The notes below the pieces were generated by a model. It saw only the letters and a program-made list of their open reading frames with translations. It was not told the DNA's origin and ran no database searches. Positions 18,437-25,675 of a stretch of 43,682 bases of DNA are shown here, piece by piece; within the stretch, counting starts at the first letter, position 1; the number at the start of each line of letters is the position of its first letter. The position numbers and the translations under genes were made by a program. Origin of the DNA: Acidobacterium sp. (GTDB taxonomy: Bacteria > Acidobacteriota > Terriglobia > Terriglobales > Acidobacteriaceae); NCBI GenBank assembly GCA_003131625.1, contig PKVY01000111.1, positions 8,433 through 52,114 on the forward strand. The letters are read 5' to 3'.

Positions 18437-19102
18437 ATGGCTATTTCGCGAGAACAATTCCTGGCTCTCTATCCTCGGCTTTACCACATGGCACAGGCGG
18501 GAAGCTGGCCCTCGATAAAAAGACGAGGCCTTCTTAGTACTTCCGCGCTATTGGACTTGTTCGAAGTGAACGGAACCGCCCGGAAGGCAATTGAGAGTCA
18601 ACATCGCCCTAATTGTGTGGAGATCACTCACGCTACACACGGGCGGGTTACTATCAGGGACCAGAAGCCTATGAGCGAAAAGGCTCTGCTTAAATGTCTA
18701 GTCGGGACCACGCCGCGCCAGTGGTACGAACTATTGAATAGACGAGTATTCTTCTGGGTGACAGAGAATCGTGTGCTGACGCTTTTGAGTGCGAGAGCCT
18801 ATAAGAACCATGAACACGACGTTTTGACAATTGATGCGCGCGCAATGCTGGAACGCTATGCAGCACGCCTGACTCTTTCCCCAATCAATTCGGGAAGCAC
18901 TGTATACAATCCCCAGCCGCGTGGGCTGGACCTTTTCAAGCCGCTTACCGCATTCCCTTTTGAAGAGCGCCAGAAATACGGAGAGCGTGCGGTTGCTGAG
19001 CTTTCGGTGGAGCACTCTGTTCCCGACCTCAAAAGCTTTGTGATCCAGGTGGAACGCCGCAGGGGGGCGGAGATTCGGCGAGTCTTGTATCGAGCGCGAT
19101 AA
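18437..19102 (+). CDS. DUF7002-like protein, possible ADP-ribosyltransferase fold
   Basis: 221 residues, 9 bp after the PurZ-like gene, with AAGGAC before the ATG. The N-terminus LYHMAQAGSWPSIKRRGLLSTSALLD, the motif IRDQKPMSEKAL, RVFFWVTENRVLTLLSARAY, and the PRGLDLFKPL..FPFEE region fit proteins I know as DUF7002. The opening (Y-H-M, then I..hGLLS) and the R-V-F-F-W strand resemble the DarT/Tpt1-type ADP-ribosyltransferase pattern, so an ART-like fold is plausible, but I cannot confirm a catalytic Glu. If it is an ART, its partner macro domain is two genes upstream. It is the last gene of the operon and ends 33 bp before the convergent E1 gene. Family call moderate, function inferred. Confidence 0.68.
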   Translation: MAISREQFLALYPRLYHMAQAGSWPSIKRRGLLSTSALLDLFEVNGTARKAIESQHRPNCVEITHATHGRVTIRDQKPMSEKALLKCLVGTTPRQWYELLNRRVFFWVTENRVLTLLSARAYKNHEHDVLTIDARAMLERYAARLTLSPINSGSTVYNPQPRGLDLFKPLTAFPFEERQKYGERAVAELSVEHSVPDLKSFVIQVERRRGAEIRRVLYRAR

Positions 19103-19134
19103 TGCGATTCTTCGGCCTCTCGGTCGCTCGCAGT

Positions 19135-20568
19135 TTAAGCAGTCGCCAACGTGCTCGGGACCGTGACTCTTTCGGAACGTCCCCCGAGGGTTGCTCTGAC
19201 GCTTGTCAGTTCGCGAAGGTCACCGGTAATTCCAACGTGATGAGCGTACCCCGAGGCAATACGGATCGCCTGGGTGATAGCAAGAGCGCCCGCGACCGCA
19301 CTGACGAATGGTACAGCTACACTGCTCTCTGCAAGCATGGCGGCGCCGCACCCTCCATCGCCGCGGCTGCGAGCAAGTTCCTGATAGGCGGGCATCTGTT
19401 TCAGCCGCTCCGCAACGTACACGGTTTGGTCCTCAACCCCGTCAAAGTGGGTTGCTGGGCTCCTCTCCGAGTCGAAGACGTTAAGACGCAACTTGCAGTA
19501 ATCGTCTACCGTAGCTCCCAGTCCCGCATCAATGATGTATTCAAAACCTCGCCTACCGAGCAGTCGACGAACGGGCATACGGTCAAGCCCGGCCAGCGCA
19601 ACGCCAGGTTCGATATCTGATCTCTGGAGATTTTCGTCCAACCGCCGGTCGATTCGCCGGACCTTAAAACCGCGTCCGGTGGCCCATTCTTCAGCCACGC
19701 GCGTCTTCAAGATGTTGTACCTCCCGCGCTGTACCAGCACTGAGGTTCCCCAGTTCTCCTTTCCTATCTCTTGATCATCTTGAAGAAAGAGAAGAACGTC
19801 TTCAGGCGCGGGATAAGGCAACATAGCAAGGGACCAGAGGTAGGACTGACCTAGATTGCCCAGCCCGATGAGCCACAGCTTCGTTGGCAAGTAAACCTGA
19901 CGGAACGCTGGGCCGGTCTGGTGGGCATAATGCACACTCGTCTCTGGATTCCACAGCGATAAAGTTTGAACTTTCCGTCCAGCGCGGCGGTCACCCTGTT
20001 CCGCGAGAAACGCTTGTCCGACTGCCAGCGCCCCCGCAGCGACGCCGGCTAAAGCGCAATCACTTCGTCCGATCGCGGTCTGATTGCTAACAGGTGCAAT
20101 AGTCGCGGTCCAGCCATTCCAGGATGCTTGTACTGACCATTCGTCAAAAGATTTCAGTCCAGAGCCAATACATATTGTTCGACAGGAAAAGCGTTCTCTT
20201 GCCAATTGAGCGCCAAAGAGGACCGCCGCCTCAGAAAGTGTTGTAGCAGGAATGGGCAGCGGCAGCAACAGAGCTTCATCGCAGTGGCCGTGGAAGGCCA
20301 CCTCGCCAAAGCATCGGGCGCCGGTGAGCGTTGCTGTGAGAAATGCCGCCTGACCTGCAGGAGTGCGAGCCGCCTCCACCCCAATAAACACGCACAGCCT
20401 GGAATTGTTGAGCTTTTCTTCCGCCTCTTCGAAAGTATGTTGTCCGGAATTCACAAGAGCAGCCCGGATTCGCGATGTCTCTGAATCTGTCTCAATTTGA
20501 GCATTATTCACTTTGGCCACCACCCAATATGAAATATTCGACTCCCTCGCGGACTGAGGTTCTTCCAT
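19135..20568 (-). CDS. E1-like (ThiF-fold) ubiquitin-activating protein of a Bil-like operon
   Basis: 477 residues. Residues 1-225 form an extra N-terminal domain not recognised beyond ThiF-related E1 proteins. Residues 228-460 are the ThiF/E1 adenylation domain: a Rossmann GxGxxG (LWLIGLGNLGQ, 235-240), a D-D-Q loop (FLQDDQEIGKENWG), the strand IIDAGLGA, and GGCGAAMLAESS with Cys407 as the likely thioester cysteine. E1 proteins adenylate the C-terminus of a Ubl. It is the last gene of the Ubl-E2-JAB-E1 minus-strand operon. The ATG at 20568 overlaps the JAB gene by 61 nt; a GTG at 20511 would overlap the JAB stop by 4 nt (GTGA) and removes 19 residues, a plausible alternative. Confidence 0.82.
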   Translation of the reverse strand: MEEPQSARESNISYWVVAKVNNAQIETDSETSRIRAALVNSGQHTFEEAEEKLNNSRLCVFIGVEAARTPAGQAAFLTATLTGARCFGEVAFHGHCDEALLLPLPIPATTLSEAAVLFGAQLARERFSCRTICIGSGLKSFDEWSVQASWNGWTATIAPVSNQTAIGRSDCALAGVAAGALAVGQAFLAEQGDRRAGRKVQTLSLWNPETSVHYAHQTGPAFRQVYLPTKLWLIGLGNLGQSYLWSLAMLPYPAPEDVLLFLQDDQEIGKENWGTSVLVQRGRYNILKTRVAEEWATGRGFKVRRIDRRLDENLQRSDIEPGVALAGLDRMPVRRLLGRRGFEYIIDAGLGATVDDYCKLRLNVFDSERSPATHFDGVEDQTVYVAERLKQMPAYQELARSRGDGGCGAAMLAESSVAVPFVSAVAGALAITQAIRIASGYAHHVGITGDLRELTSVRATLGGRSERVTVPSTLATA

Positions 20569-21029
20569 TTTCGAGCACCCAGGTATTCATAGATCCCAAT
20601 TCTGCCGGGCATGCGCGCGCGAGCCGCAAAATCCGGAAGAATGAGAGCAATATGGCCGGGTTCTGCAATCATCGGGCTGTGGCGATCACTACTGCTCTGA
20701 TCGAATCTTCCCGGATGAACATGCACATCAGCAACGACTTCCATTTGCAGCTCGCGGCACTTTTCCCAAACCAATCCGAACTTTCTGCCATCAAACTCAA
20801 CTATGCCGTGTACGAAGCAGTTTGGGTCAACATCGTCGTAATAGAGAAACTGTTGTATTTTGCGCACCCCGCCCTTAGTGAAGCCGAGAAGAAAGGCGCC
20901 ACTCTCGTGCACTCCGTGGGTCCGTAGGCGAAGTTCGTCGACGCCGTCATTCCAAAGTTGTGGGCTGCAGACCAGCTCAGGCGCTTGGCCGATCAAAGCG
21001 TGAAGCAGTGTTCGAAGTAAGGAGACCAT
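20508..21029 (-). CDS. JAB/MPN (JAMM) metallopeptidase, deubiquitinase-like
   Basis: 173 residues from the ATG at 21029, which has GGAGG at good spacing; the frame extends to 21113 but that part lies inside the E2 gene. The JAMM signature is complete: Glu42 in HESGAF, His103 and His105 in DVHVHPG, and Ser112 and Asp115 in QSSSDRH. JAMM proteins hydrolyse isopeptide or peptide bonds at a Ubl C-terminus; in bacterial Ubl operons they either mature the Ubl precursor or remove it from targets. It overlaps the E2-like gene by 53 nt and the E1 gene by 4-61 nt, so translation is probably coupled. Confidence 0.85.
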   Translation of the reverse strand: MVSLLRTLLHALIGQAPELVCSPQLWNDGVDELRLRTHGVHESGAFLLGFTKGGVRKIQQFLYYDDVDPNCFVHGIVEFDGRKFGLVWEKCRELQMEVVADVHVHPGRFDQSSSDRHSPMIAEPGHIALILPDFAARARMPGRIGIYEYLGARKWKNLSPRGSRIFHIGWWPK

Positions 21030-21456
21030 GCAAGTCCTCCAAGGCAAAAGTGAGATCGCGTTTGGGGTTCCACGCAAGAGTAGGATAAGCAGTCGTCCAA
21101 TTGCCATGAGCACCAGCCAATCGGTCCCATGGACGATATACGGTGCCTTTGTCCCATGCCTTAAACGCTCCAGTTACGCGAGCAGAGCCCTTTGGTCGCT
21201 TGTTATTTTCGAGCATTGCATTCGCTGCTGGATTCCATATCCGGGCCTCAGGTGGAACACCTGGGAATCCGGTCAGCTCAAAGCGGAAGCAGTATTCGTT
21301 TGAACTGGCGTCAGGTTCCGTCGCAGTCACGGCAACGATGAGAACCGGAAACGTATATGACACCTGGCGCCATTGGCCCCGCCTTACCCCTGCCTGGAAC
21401 CGGGCGGAATCCAGGTCCGCCCTGATCGCTTGTTCGGCGGGGCTGACGCCGGTCAC
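20977..21456 (-). CDS. E2-like (UBC-fold) protein lacking a cysteine in the expected position
   Basis: 159 residues. The pattern Y.F.VLIVAVTA....EYCFRFELTGFPGVPPEARIWNP...RP.G...V...W..GTVYRPWDRLAGAHGNW...LAWNP..DLTFALEDLHGLL fits E2-like proteins of bacterial Ubl operons: the strand pair before FP.VPP, the W-rich loop and a terminal helix pair. The only cysteine in the protein is Cys56, in the strand before FPGVPP; nothing downstream can act as the usual E2 catalytic Cys. Its ATG overlaps the Ubl stop by 4 nt. It may be a scaffold or use another nucleophile. Family call is from context and fold pattern. Confidence 0.68.
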   Translation of the reverse strand: MTGVSPAEQAIRADLDSARFQAGVRRGQWRQVSYTFPVLIVAVTATEPDASSNEYCFRFELTGFPGVPPEARIWNPAANAMLENNKRPKGSARVTGAFKAWDKGTVYRPWDRLAGAHGNWTTAYPTLAWNPKRDLTFALEDLHGLLTSNTASRFDRPSA

Positions 21457-21974
21457 CGCGATGCTCCATTAGGCACAATGCCGCGGATGAGGTCGAAAGC
21501 CAGTTCGTGATGCGGATGACGCACATAGCGGCCAATGTGGGCATTCTTGGGAAGCGCAGTCGTCTGGCCGTGGAGTGCCAGTTCCATTTCGGGCGCGATC
21601 GTCGGGTCGATTTTGAATCCTTTGGAGCCAATCGCCCAATCGAGCACACGCTGGACGCGGGCGGACGGGGCAAAGCGCTCCTGTATCCGACGGCCCTGAT
21701 AGAAAACCCCCACCTCAATCTTGCGCACACGGTGCACGTGATGCACCCTGTCCATCAGGTTTCCTTCGATAATCAGCGCGAGATCGACCGGATCTTCGCA
21801 GTCTTCGACAAAGAGGATTGCTTCCTCCGCCGGAAAACCACTTCTCGTTGCGACAGCTACGACAATCTCCTTAGCGAGGCTTCCCTCTGGGAGCCGGACG
21901 ATCTCAACTTCGGAGAGACCCTCCCCCTCGACCATTACTTCAACGCCAACTTGCACGTTCTCAGTGGGTTGCAT
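21453..21974 (-). CDS. Tandem ubiquitin-like protein (BilA-like)
   Basis: 173 residues from the ATG at 21974 with AGGAG six bases upstream; a longer open frame to 22172 crosses the shared promoter region and is rejected. Two beta-grasp-like units can be seen: residues 5-85 (VQVGVEVMVEGEGLSEVEIVRLP..SLAKEIVVAVAT) and 88-165 (RKIEVGVFYQGRRIQERFAPSARVQRVLDWAIG...LALHGQTTALPKNAHIG). The C-terminus ends VPNGASR, without a diglycine; removal of ASR would expose one Gly, which the JAB peptidase could do. First gene of the Ubl-E2-JAB-E1 operon. The Ubl-fold call rests on the strand/helix pattern and on the operon. Confidence 0.75.
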   Translation of the reverse strand: MQPTENVQVGVEVMVEGEGLSEVEIVRLPEGSLAKEIVVAVATRSGFPAEEAILFVEDCEDPVDLALIIEGNLMDRVHHVHRVRKIEVGVFYQGRRIQERFAPSARVQRVLDWAIGSKGFKIDPTIAPEMELALHGQTTALPKNAHIGRYVRHPHHELAFDLIRGIVPNGASR

Positions 21975-22129
21975 GTTTTCTCCTGTTCCGACCTCGGGCC
22001 GGAAACCTTCTTCATAGAGGTATGCTGAAAGGAAGTACCGCGTCGGACAACGAACTGGGGATTTATTTTGTCCGATCCCAGGAGCCCCGCAGCATACATG
22101 ACTGAACGGGTGATATATGGAGAGACCCG
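21975..22129. promoter_or_regulatory. Divergent promoter region with a perfect 8-bp inverted repeat
   Basis: 155 bp between the Ubl operon (minus) and the sigma/ImmA operon (plus). TCGGACAA at 22043-22050 and TTGTCCGA at 22068-22075 are exact reverse complements with a 17-bp spacer. The half-site spacing and central position suggest an operator or paired promoter elements controlling both operons. Confidence 0.6.
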
Positions 22130-22753
22130 GTGGCACCAGACAAACCGCAGTCCAAAACAGAGGTAGTCGCAACGGCTGAAGAGATTGAACAGGCCATTGC
22201 GAAGCTCACGAGGGCTGATTTCGCGAAGCTCAATGAGTTTGCGCGGAATCGCGCCCAGGTGTTGAGCCTTTTCGGAGTTTCTTATGCCGGTGAAGACCTA
22301 TTGCAGGAGGCTGTAATCTCTTTGCTTGAACAGCGGCGCCATTGGAACCCGAAAAAGGTGGATTTCATGGGAGTACTCATGGGGGCAATTCGGAGCATTG
22401 CCTCCAATTTGAAAGAACGAGCCAAGACTACGGGTTTCGAGATTCCGGCAAGCCAGTTCGTAGAACAGGACGTGGACGGTGCAGAATTGCCCACTCCGGT
22501 GGACCTGGTTCAGGAGGCACGCTTAAATCCCGAACAGAGTGCCCTTGTTTTCGGCTTGCTGGACGAATTACAAGAGGTTTTCGCCGAAGATCCTGAGGCA
22601 TTAGTCATCATGGATGGTTGGTCGGATCGCATGTCTGGGACGGAAATCATTGACGCGTTAGGTATCGACAGGAATGCATACGAGACTATCGTCCGGCGGA
22701 TTCGTCGACAGGTTGACGCGCGTTGGCCGAGGGGGAGTCACAATGTCCGGTAA
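22130..22753 (+). CDS. ECF-like sigma factor / sigma-70-fold regulator
   Basis: 207 residues from a GTG at 22130 with GGAGAG upstream. A region-2-like segment is visible at about 40-100 (FGVSYAGEDLLQEAVISLLEQRRHWNP, then FMGVLMGAIRSIASNLKERAK), and a C-terminal HTH at about 160-200 (MSGTEIIDALGIDRNAYETIVRRIRRQVDARWP). This matches ECF-type sigma factors. No N-terminal extension of known class is evident. It opens a three-gene operon (11-nt overlap with the next gene), divergent from the Ubl operon, and is the best candidate to control that operon or its own promoter. Confidence 0.75.
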   Translation: MAPDKPQSKTEVVATAEEIEQAIAKLTRADFAKLNEFARNRAQVLSLFGVSYAGEDLLQEAVISLLEQRRHWNPKKVDFMGVLMGAIRSIASNLKERAKTTGFEIPASQFVEQDVDGAELPTPVDLVQEARLNPEQSALVFGLLDELQEVFAEDPEALVIMDGWSDRMSGTEIIDALGIDRNAYETIVRRIRRQVDARWPRGSHNVR

Positions 22754-23198
22754 GAAACAGTGGACAGTCGAACAGGCGGAACACACACTCGACCAGATTG
22801 CAGAGTCGGTTGAAGCTGCACCTTCCAAGGAGATCGAGGAAGATGTCTTGTCCTCTGGAGGGGATGCAGATGTACTCGCTGCTCAGACAAAAGCTGCACT
22901 TTTGGCTGGCGTCAAGAGATTCCAGCAACGGAGGCTGAGCCGCGCGAGGCAGCGATACAGGGAAAGCTCGCAAAGGATTGAGAGCCGCGCGCGGAGAGTA
23001 GCGTCAAGCGCCGAAGCAAGGAAAACTCAGTTCTTCGCGCTGCTCAAGGCCAACCCAAATATTCAGTCCGCCCTGACAATCCAGTACCGGGAATTGAGCT
23101 CTTTGACCGACGACGACATCGCAAGTGCTCTAGAAGAGGCCGACGCGCTCGGTGCCCTAGAAGAAATCGGAGAGCGCCCCGATGAATCCAAGTCCTGA
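22743..23198 (+). CDS. Small charged helical protein between sigma factor and ImmA peptidase
   Basis: 151 residues from the ATG at 22743, overlapping the sigma gene by 11 nt. An in-frame extension to 22674 lies wholly inside the sigma gene. The middle (about 45-105) is a strongly helical Arg/Gln/Ser-rich stretch (RRLSRARQRYRES, RARRVASSAEARKTQ). It has no Cys and no membrane segment. Its place, overlapped by a sigma gene and an ImmA peptidase gene, suggests an anti-sigma or substrate role for the peptidase; that is inference. Not a family I can name. Confidence 0.7.
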   Translation: MSGKKQWTVEQAEHTLDQIAESVEAAPSKEIEEDVLSSGGDADVLAAQTKAALLAGVKRFQQRRLSRARQRYRESSQRIESRARRVASSAEARKTQFFALLKANPNIQSALTIQYRELSSLTDDDIASALEEADALGALEEIGERPDESKS

Positions 23199-24012
23199 GT
23201 GGTATCGACCACCTGCTCAGATCCTGGCTGATCTAGGGATTCAAGAGCCGGCCGACATAGACATTGAGGCGATAGCGGAAGATTGTGCCGCGACAATCCG
23301 TTATCAACCGCTATCAGGTTGCGCTGCTCGTATCATGGGCTACAAGGACCGAGCGATTATTACGATTGATAAGGATTGCTATCGGCCGCGGCAGCGATTC
23401 TCGGGTGGGCATGAGTTGGGCCATTGGATGAGGGATCGCGGACAGGTCGCATTCCAATGTGCAGATAAGAGTTTCGATCAGGAGTGGTCAGCGGATAATC
23501 CGGAGACGAGGGCCAATCGATTTGCGAGCGACTTGTTGTTGCCCGGCAAGATGTTTCGGAGATACGCCCACCAGAAACCCCCGACATTTGACTCTGTTCA
23601 AGAACTTGCGGAGATATTTTGCACGAGCTTGACAGCGACTGCCATACGCCTCGTTGAGTATGGGGAGTTACCCGCGATGCTCATTTGCAATGGCCCCGAG
23701 AAGCGAGAGTGGTACGTGCCGAATGGCGATCTGCGAAATAAGCTGTGGCCGGAATTACGCCCTGGAACTGGTAGCATCGCATACTCTCTCTTGAATGGGC
23801 ATGGGAAGTCCTTTTCGCCGAGGGATGTCGGCGCTGGCGAATGGGTCAATGATCGTAATGCTCATAACTATTGGGTGCGTGAAGACTCACGGCTGCTCTC
23901 AAATGGGATCGTTTTGACACTCCTCTGGTGGAAGGACGAAACACAACTCATTGATATCGACAACGCGATTGAAGAGCAAGGTTCGTGGCGCAGCGATTTC
24001 CGACGGGAATGA
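23182..24012 (+). CDS. ImmA/IrrE-family metallopeptidase
   Basis: 276 residues, overlapping the previous gene by 17 nt. The zinc site HELGH lies in FSGGHELGHWMRD, and the third-ligand helix is ETRANRFASDLLLP. The N-terminal part has the usual ImmA strand pattern (CAARIMGYKDRAIITIDKD); the C-terminal 120 residues are an extra domain, beta-rich (WYVPNGDL, NYWVREDSRLLSNGIVLTLLWW). The family cleaves transcription regulators to release genes. Here the obvious substrates are the two upstream gene products. Last gene of the sigma operon. Confidence 0.85.
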   Translation: MNPSPEWYRPPAQILADLGIQEPADIDIEAIAEDCAATIRYQPLSGCAARIMGYKDRAIITIDKDCYRPRQRFSGGHELGHWMRDRGQVAFQCADKSFDQEWSADNPETRANRFASDLLLPGKMFRRYAHQKPPTFDSVQELAEIFCTSLTATAIRLVEYGELPAMLICNGPEKREWYVPNGDLRNKLWPELRPGTGSIAYSLLNGHGKSFSPRDVGAGEWVNDRNAHNYWVREDSRLLSNGIVLTLLWWKDETQLIDIDNAIEEQGSWRSDFRRE

Positions 24013-24074
24013 ACGGAGCAAGGATTCGGTCAACTTTGCCCTCTAACCCGAACGATTCCGAACCGCCTGAAGGG

Positions 24075-24184
24075 CGGAGTTGCCCGTCGGGTGGGCGCTC
24101 CTGCCGGATGGCAGGAGTCACGCACGAGGGCTGGCAGACGGGCAGGGGCGCAAAAAATGCGGAGCCTGTGGCTGCAGACTCCGC
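24075..24184 (-). repeat. Copy 2 of the parB downstream block, with a decayed terminator
   Basis: Same order of elements as 12090-12202: cccgtcgggtgggcg, a stem CTCCTGCC-GGAT-GGCAGGAG at 24098-24117, agacgggcag, then a stem-loop at 24159-24184 (GCGGAGCCTG / CAGACTCCGC, one mismatch) preceded on the plus strand by six A. It is a diverged duplicate of the parB terminator region in the same orientation. Confidence 0.7.
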
Positions 24185-24248
24185 GCAAGTGTTTCGGTTG
24201 GATTGAAGGTTAGGTGGCTGCGGACTGCTTCGCTGTTTTTGTCGGTTG

Positions 24249-24690
24249 CTAGGCTGACGGCTTGGGCGCGGCCTTCTTCGCGGTTTTCGCCTTATCCTTC
24301 GCTGTGAATTCCTGCTTGACCTTCACGACGATGGCGTTGGTGTCCACCTTCTTGTACACGGCGGCTGCATCGTTCAACACCTGCGTCGTCTGCTGGCGGG
24401 TGGCGGCGAGCAGGATAGTCAGTTCGACCAACACGCCGCCCAACACGCTCTCCTCAGCGCGGCACAGGTAAGCGGCAAAACAGCTTGCCGATGGAATCGC
24501 TGTCCTTTTCCCGCTTGATACCGCGCTGCCTAACCACGATTTCAAGAGGCCGTTCGTCCACCAACCCGGCCAGCCGTTCCACCGCAAACAGCAGGTCGCG
24601 CTTCATCAGCCGCATAGGTACGGCGGCTGCGATGGCAGCGAGTACGCGGATGCCGGTGGTGTTGGCGATCAGACGCACCATTCCACTTCA
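24249..24690 (-). pseudogene. Truncated, frameshifted copy of the ParB-like 3' end
   Basis: The minus strand encodes a relative of ParB-like residues about 394-537 (TTGIRVLAAIAAAVPMRLMKRDLLFAVERL..., then AEESVLGGVLVELTILLAATR..., VKQEFTAKDKAKTAKKA). The frame breaks near 24478, where an extra T in a T-run separates IGKLF from the continuing AAYLCRAEES frame. The 5' 70% of the gene is absent. Two in-frame halves can be read, but neither has a plausible start. It is flanked by a copy of the parB terminator block, so it is a duplicated remnant. Confidence 0.8.
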
Positions 24691-24821
24691 AGCTGGCGTC
24701 GCGACCTCGATCGTGTTGGCTAGCGAGTTTACAATTTGCAGAGCGATTCGATGGAGCGGTACTCTCGCACCAAGTTGGCTGACAAATTGGTTGCCATAGT
24801 GGCGAACGTCGAGGAGTTGTC

Positions 24822-25577
24822 GTGGATGTCGTGAAATTCCGTGCTCGTGTCGGACTGAGGCTTGTTGCTTACGAGACAGAGACTACCTGGCTTGAACGAA
24901 TTCTCAGGGCAATCGAGAAAGAGATTGCCGTGGGAATGCGACGATTCGAAAAGATACGGTCTTCGAAAAACGACTTGGCGGCTGAAGCATGGGCAGATGA
25001 TGAGTGTGAGCAGATTGAGGAAATGCTCGGGGTAGCCTTCATAGCCTGCCATTCCTTTATCAATCGTGTCTGGAGGCGTGTCGAGGAACTGAATCGCTTC
25101 TGCGAGGAGGAGTTTCATCGGAAGCTTCCATCCTTTAGCTGTTTCCAGGATGTCTTCGCAATCGGTCGTGAGACGCTTCGTCCTTCTGGGCTTGGTGGGA
25201 TCGAAGCGATCTTTGCGGTGGGCAATTATCGGAAGCATTCAGAGGAGTGGCCCGTGACTGAGAAGACAGCACAAAATCGCCGAAAATTAGTGTGGGACTT
25301 GGGAGGGATGAATAACCTCCAACGACGCACAGCTGAGACCGTGGTAAGGCTTGGGCTGGAATACGGCTCTACAGGCAATCTGCGAGACGCGGCCAAGGCT
25401 GTCGGTGTCTTGGAGTTTGAAGATTTGAGTCCAATCTGGCGCGCTATTGCTGAGTGGGCAGGGGAGATTCTCAGTGCCGCGCGACGAGAAATCGAACAGT
25501 TTACAAAGGCGCAAGGCGGATTGGCGGCCGGATCTGCGTCACAGCCAAAGGGCCCACCGGGAGATGACTTGTCATGA
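24822..25577 (+). CDS. Hypothetical protein, helix-rich (251 aa)
   Basis: 251 residues, predominantly helical and charged (LERILRAIEKEIAVGMRRFEKIRSSKNDLAAEAWADDECEQIEEMLG), with conserved-looking aromatics (FIACHSFINRVWRRVEELN). No catalytic motif or membrane segment. The segment HSFINRVWRRVEEL followed by ...AVGNYRKHSEEW suggests a HEPN-like or nucleotidyltransferase-associated helical bundle (N-Y-R-K-H could be a degenerate RxxxxH), but I do not trust this. The start at 24822 is a GTG (reading GTGGATGTC) preceded by GAGGAG. The only plus-strand gene in this interval; it sits just after the parB remnant. Not recognised. Confidence 0.6.
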   Translation: MDVVKFRARVGLRLVAYETETTWLERILRAIEKEIAVGMRRFEKIRSSKNDLAAEAWADDECEQIEEMLGVAFIACHSFINRVWRRVEELNRFCEEEFHRKLPSFSCFQDVFAIGRETLRPSGLGGIEAIFAVGNYRKHSEEWPVTEKTAQNRRKLVWDLGGMNNLQRRTAETVVRLGLEYGSTGNLRDAAKAVGVLEFEDLSPIWRAIAEWAGEILSAARREIEQFTKAQGGLAAGSASQPKGPPGDDLS

Positions 25578-25675
25578 AGAGGTGGCAGATACGATTGGAG
25601 ACCGTGGTCCCGCAGCCAGGCCGGGATAGCTGAACTCCATACGAGGGAAGCCATTCTCCGGGCGTTCGCGGAAAT

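Noticed and set aside
15418-19102. A plain DarTG toxin-antitoxin label for the macro and DUF7002-like genes
   Set aside because: The macro domain is fused to a peptidase, a PurZ-like gene lies between the two, and the DUF7002-like protein lacks a verified DarT catalytic residue set.
19135-21974. CBASS (Cap2/Cap3) as the label for the E1, E2 and JAB genes
   Set aside because: No cGAS/DncV-like cyclase or CBASS effector is present, E1 and E2 are separate, and a tandem Ubl gene opens the operon, so a Bil-like system fits better.
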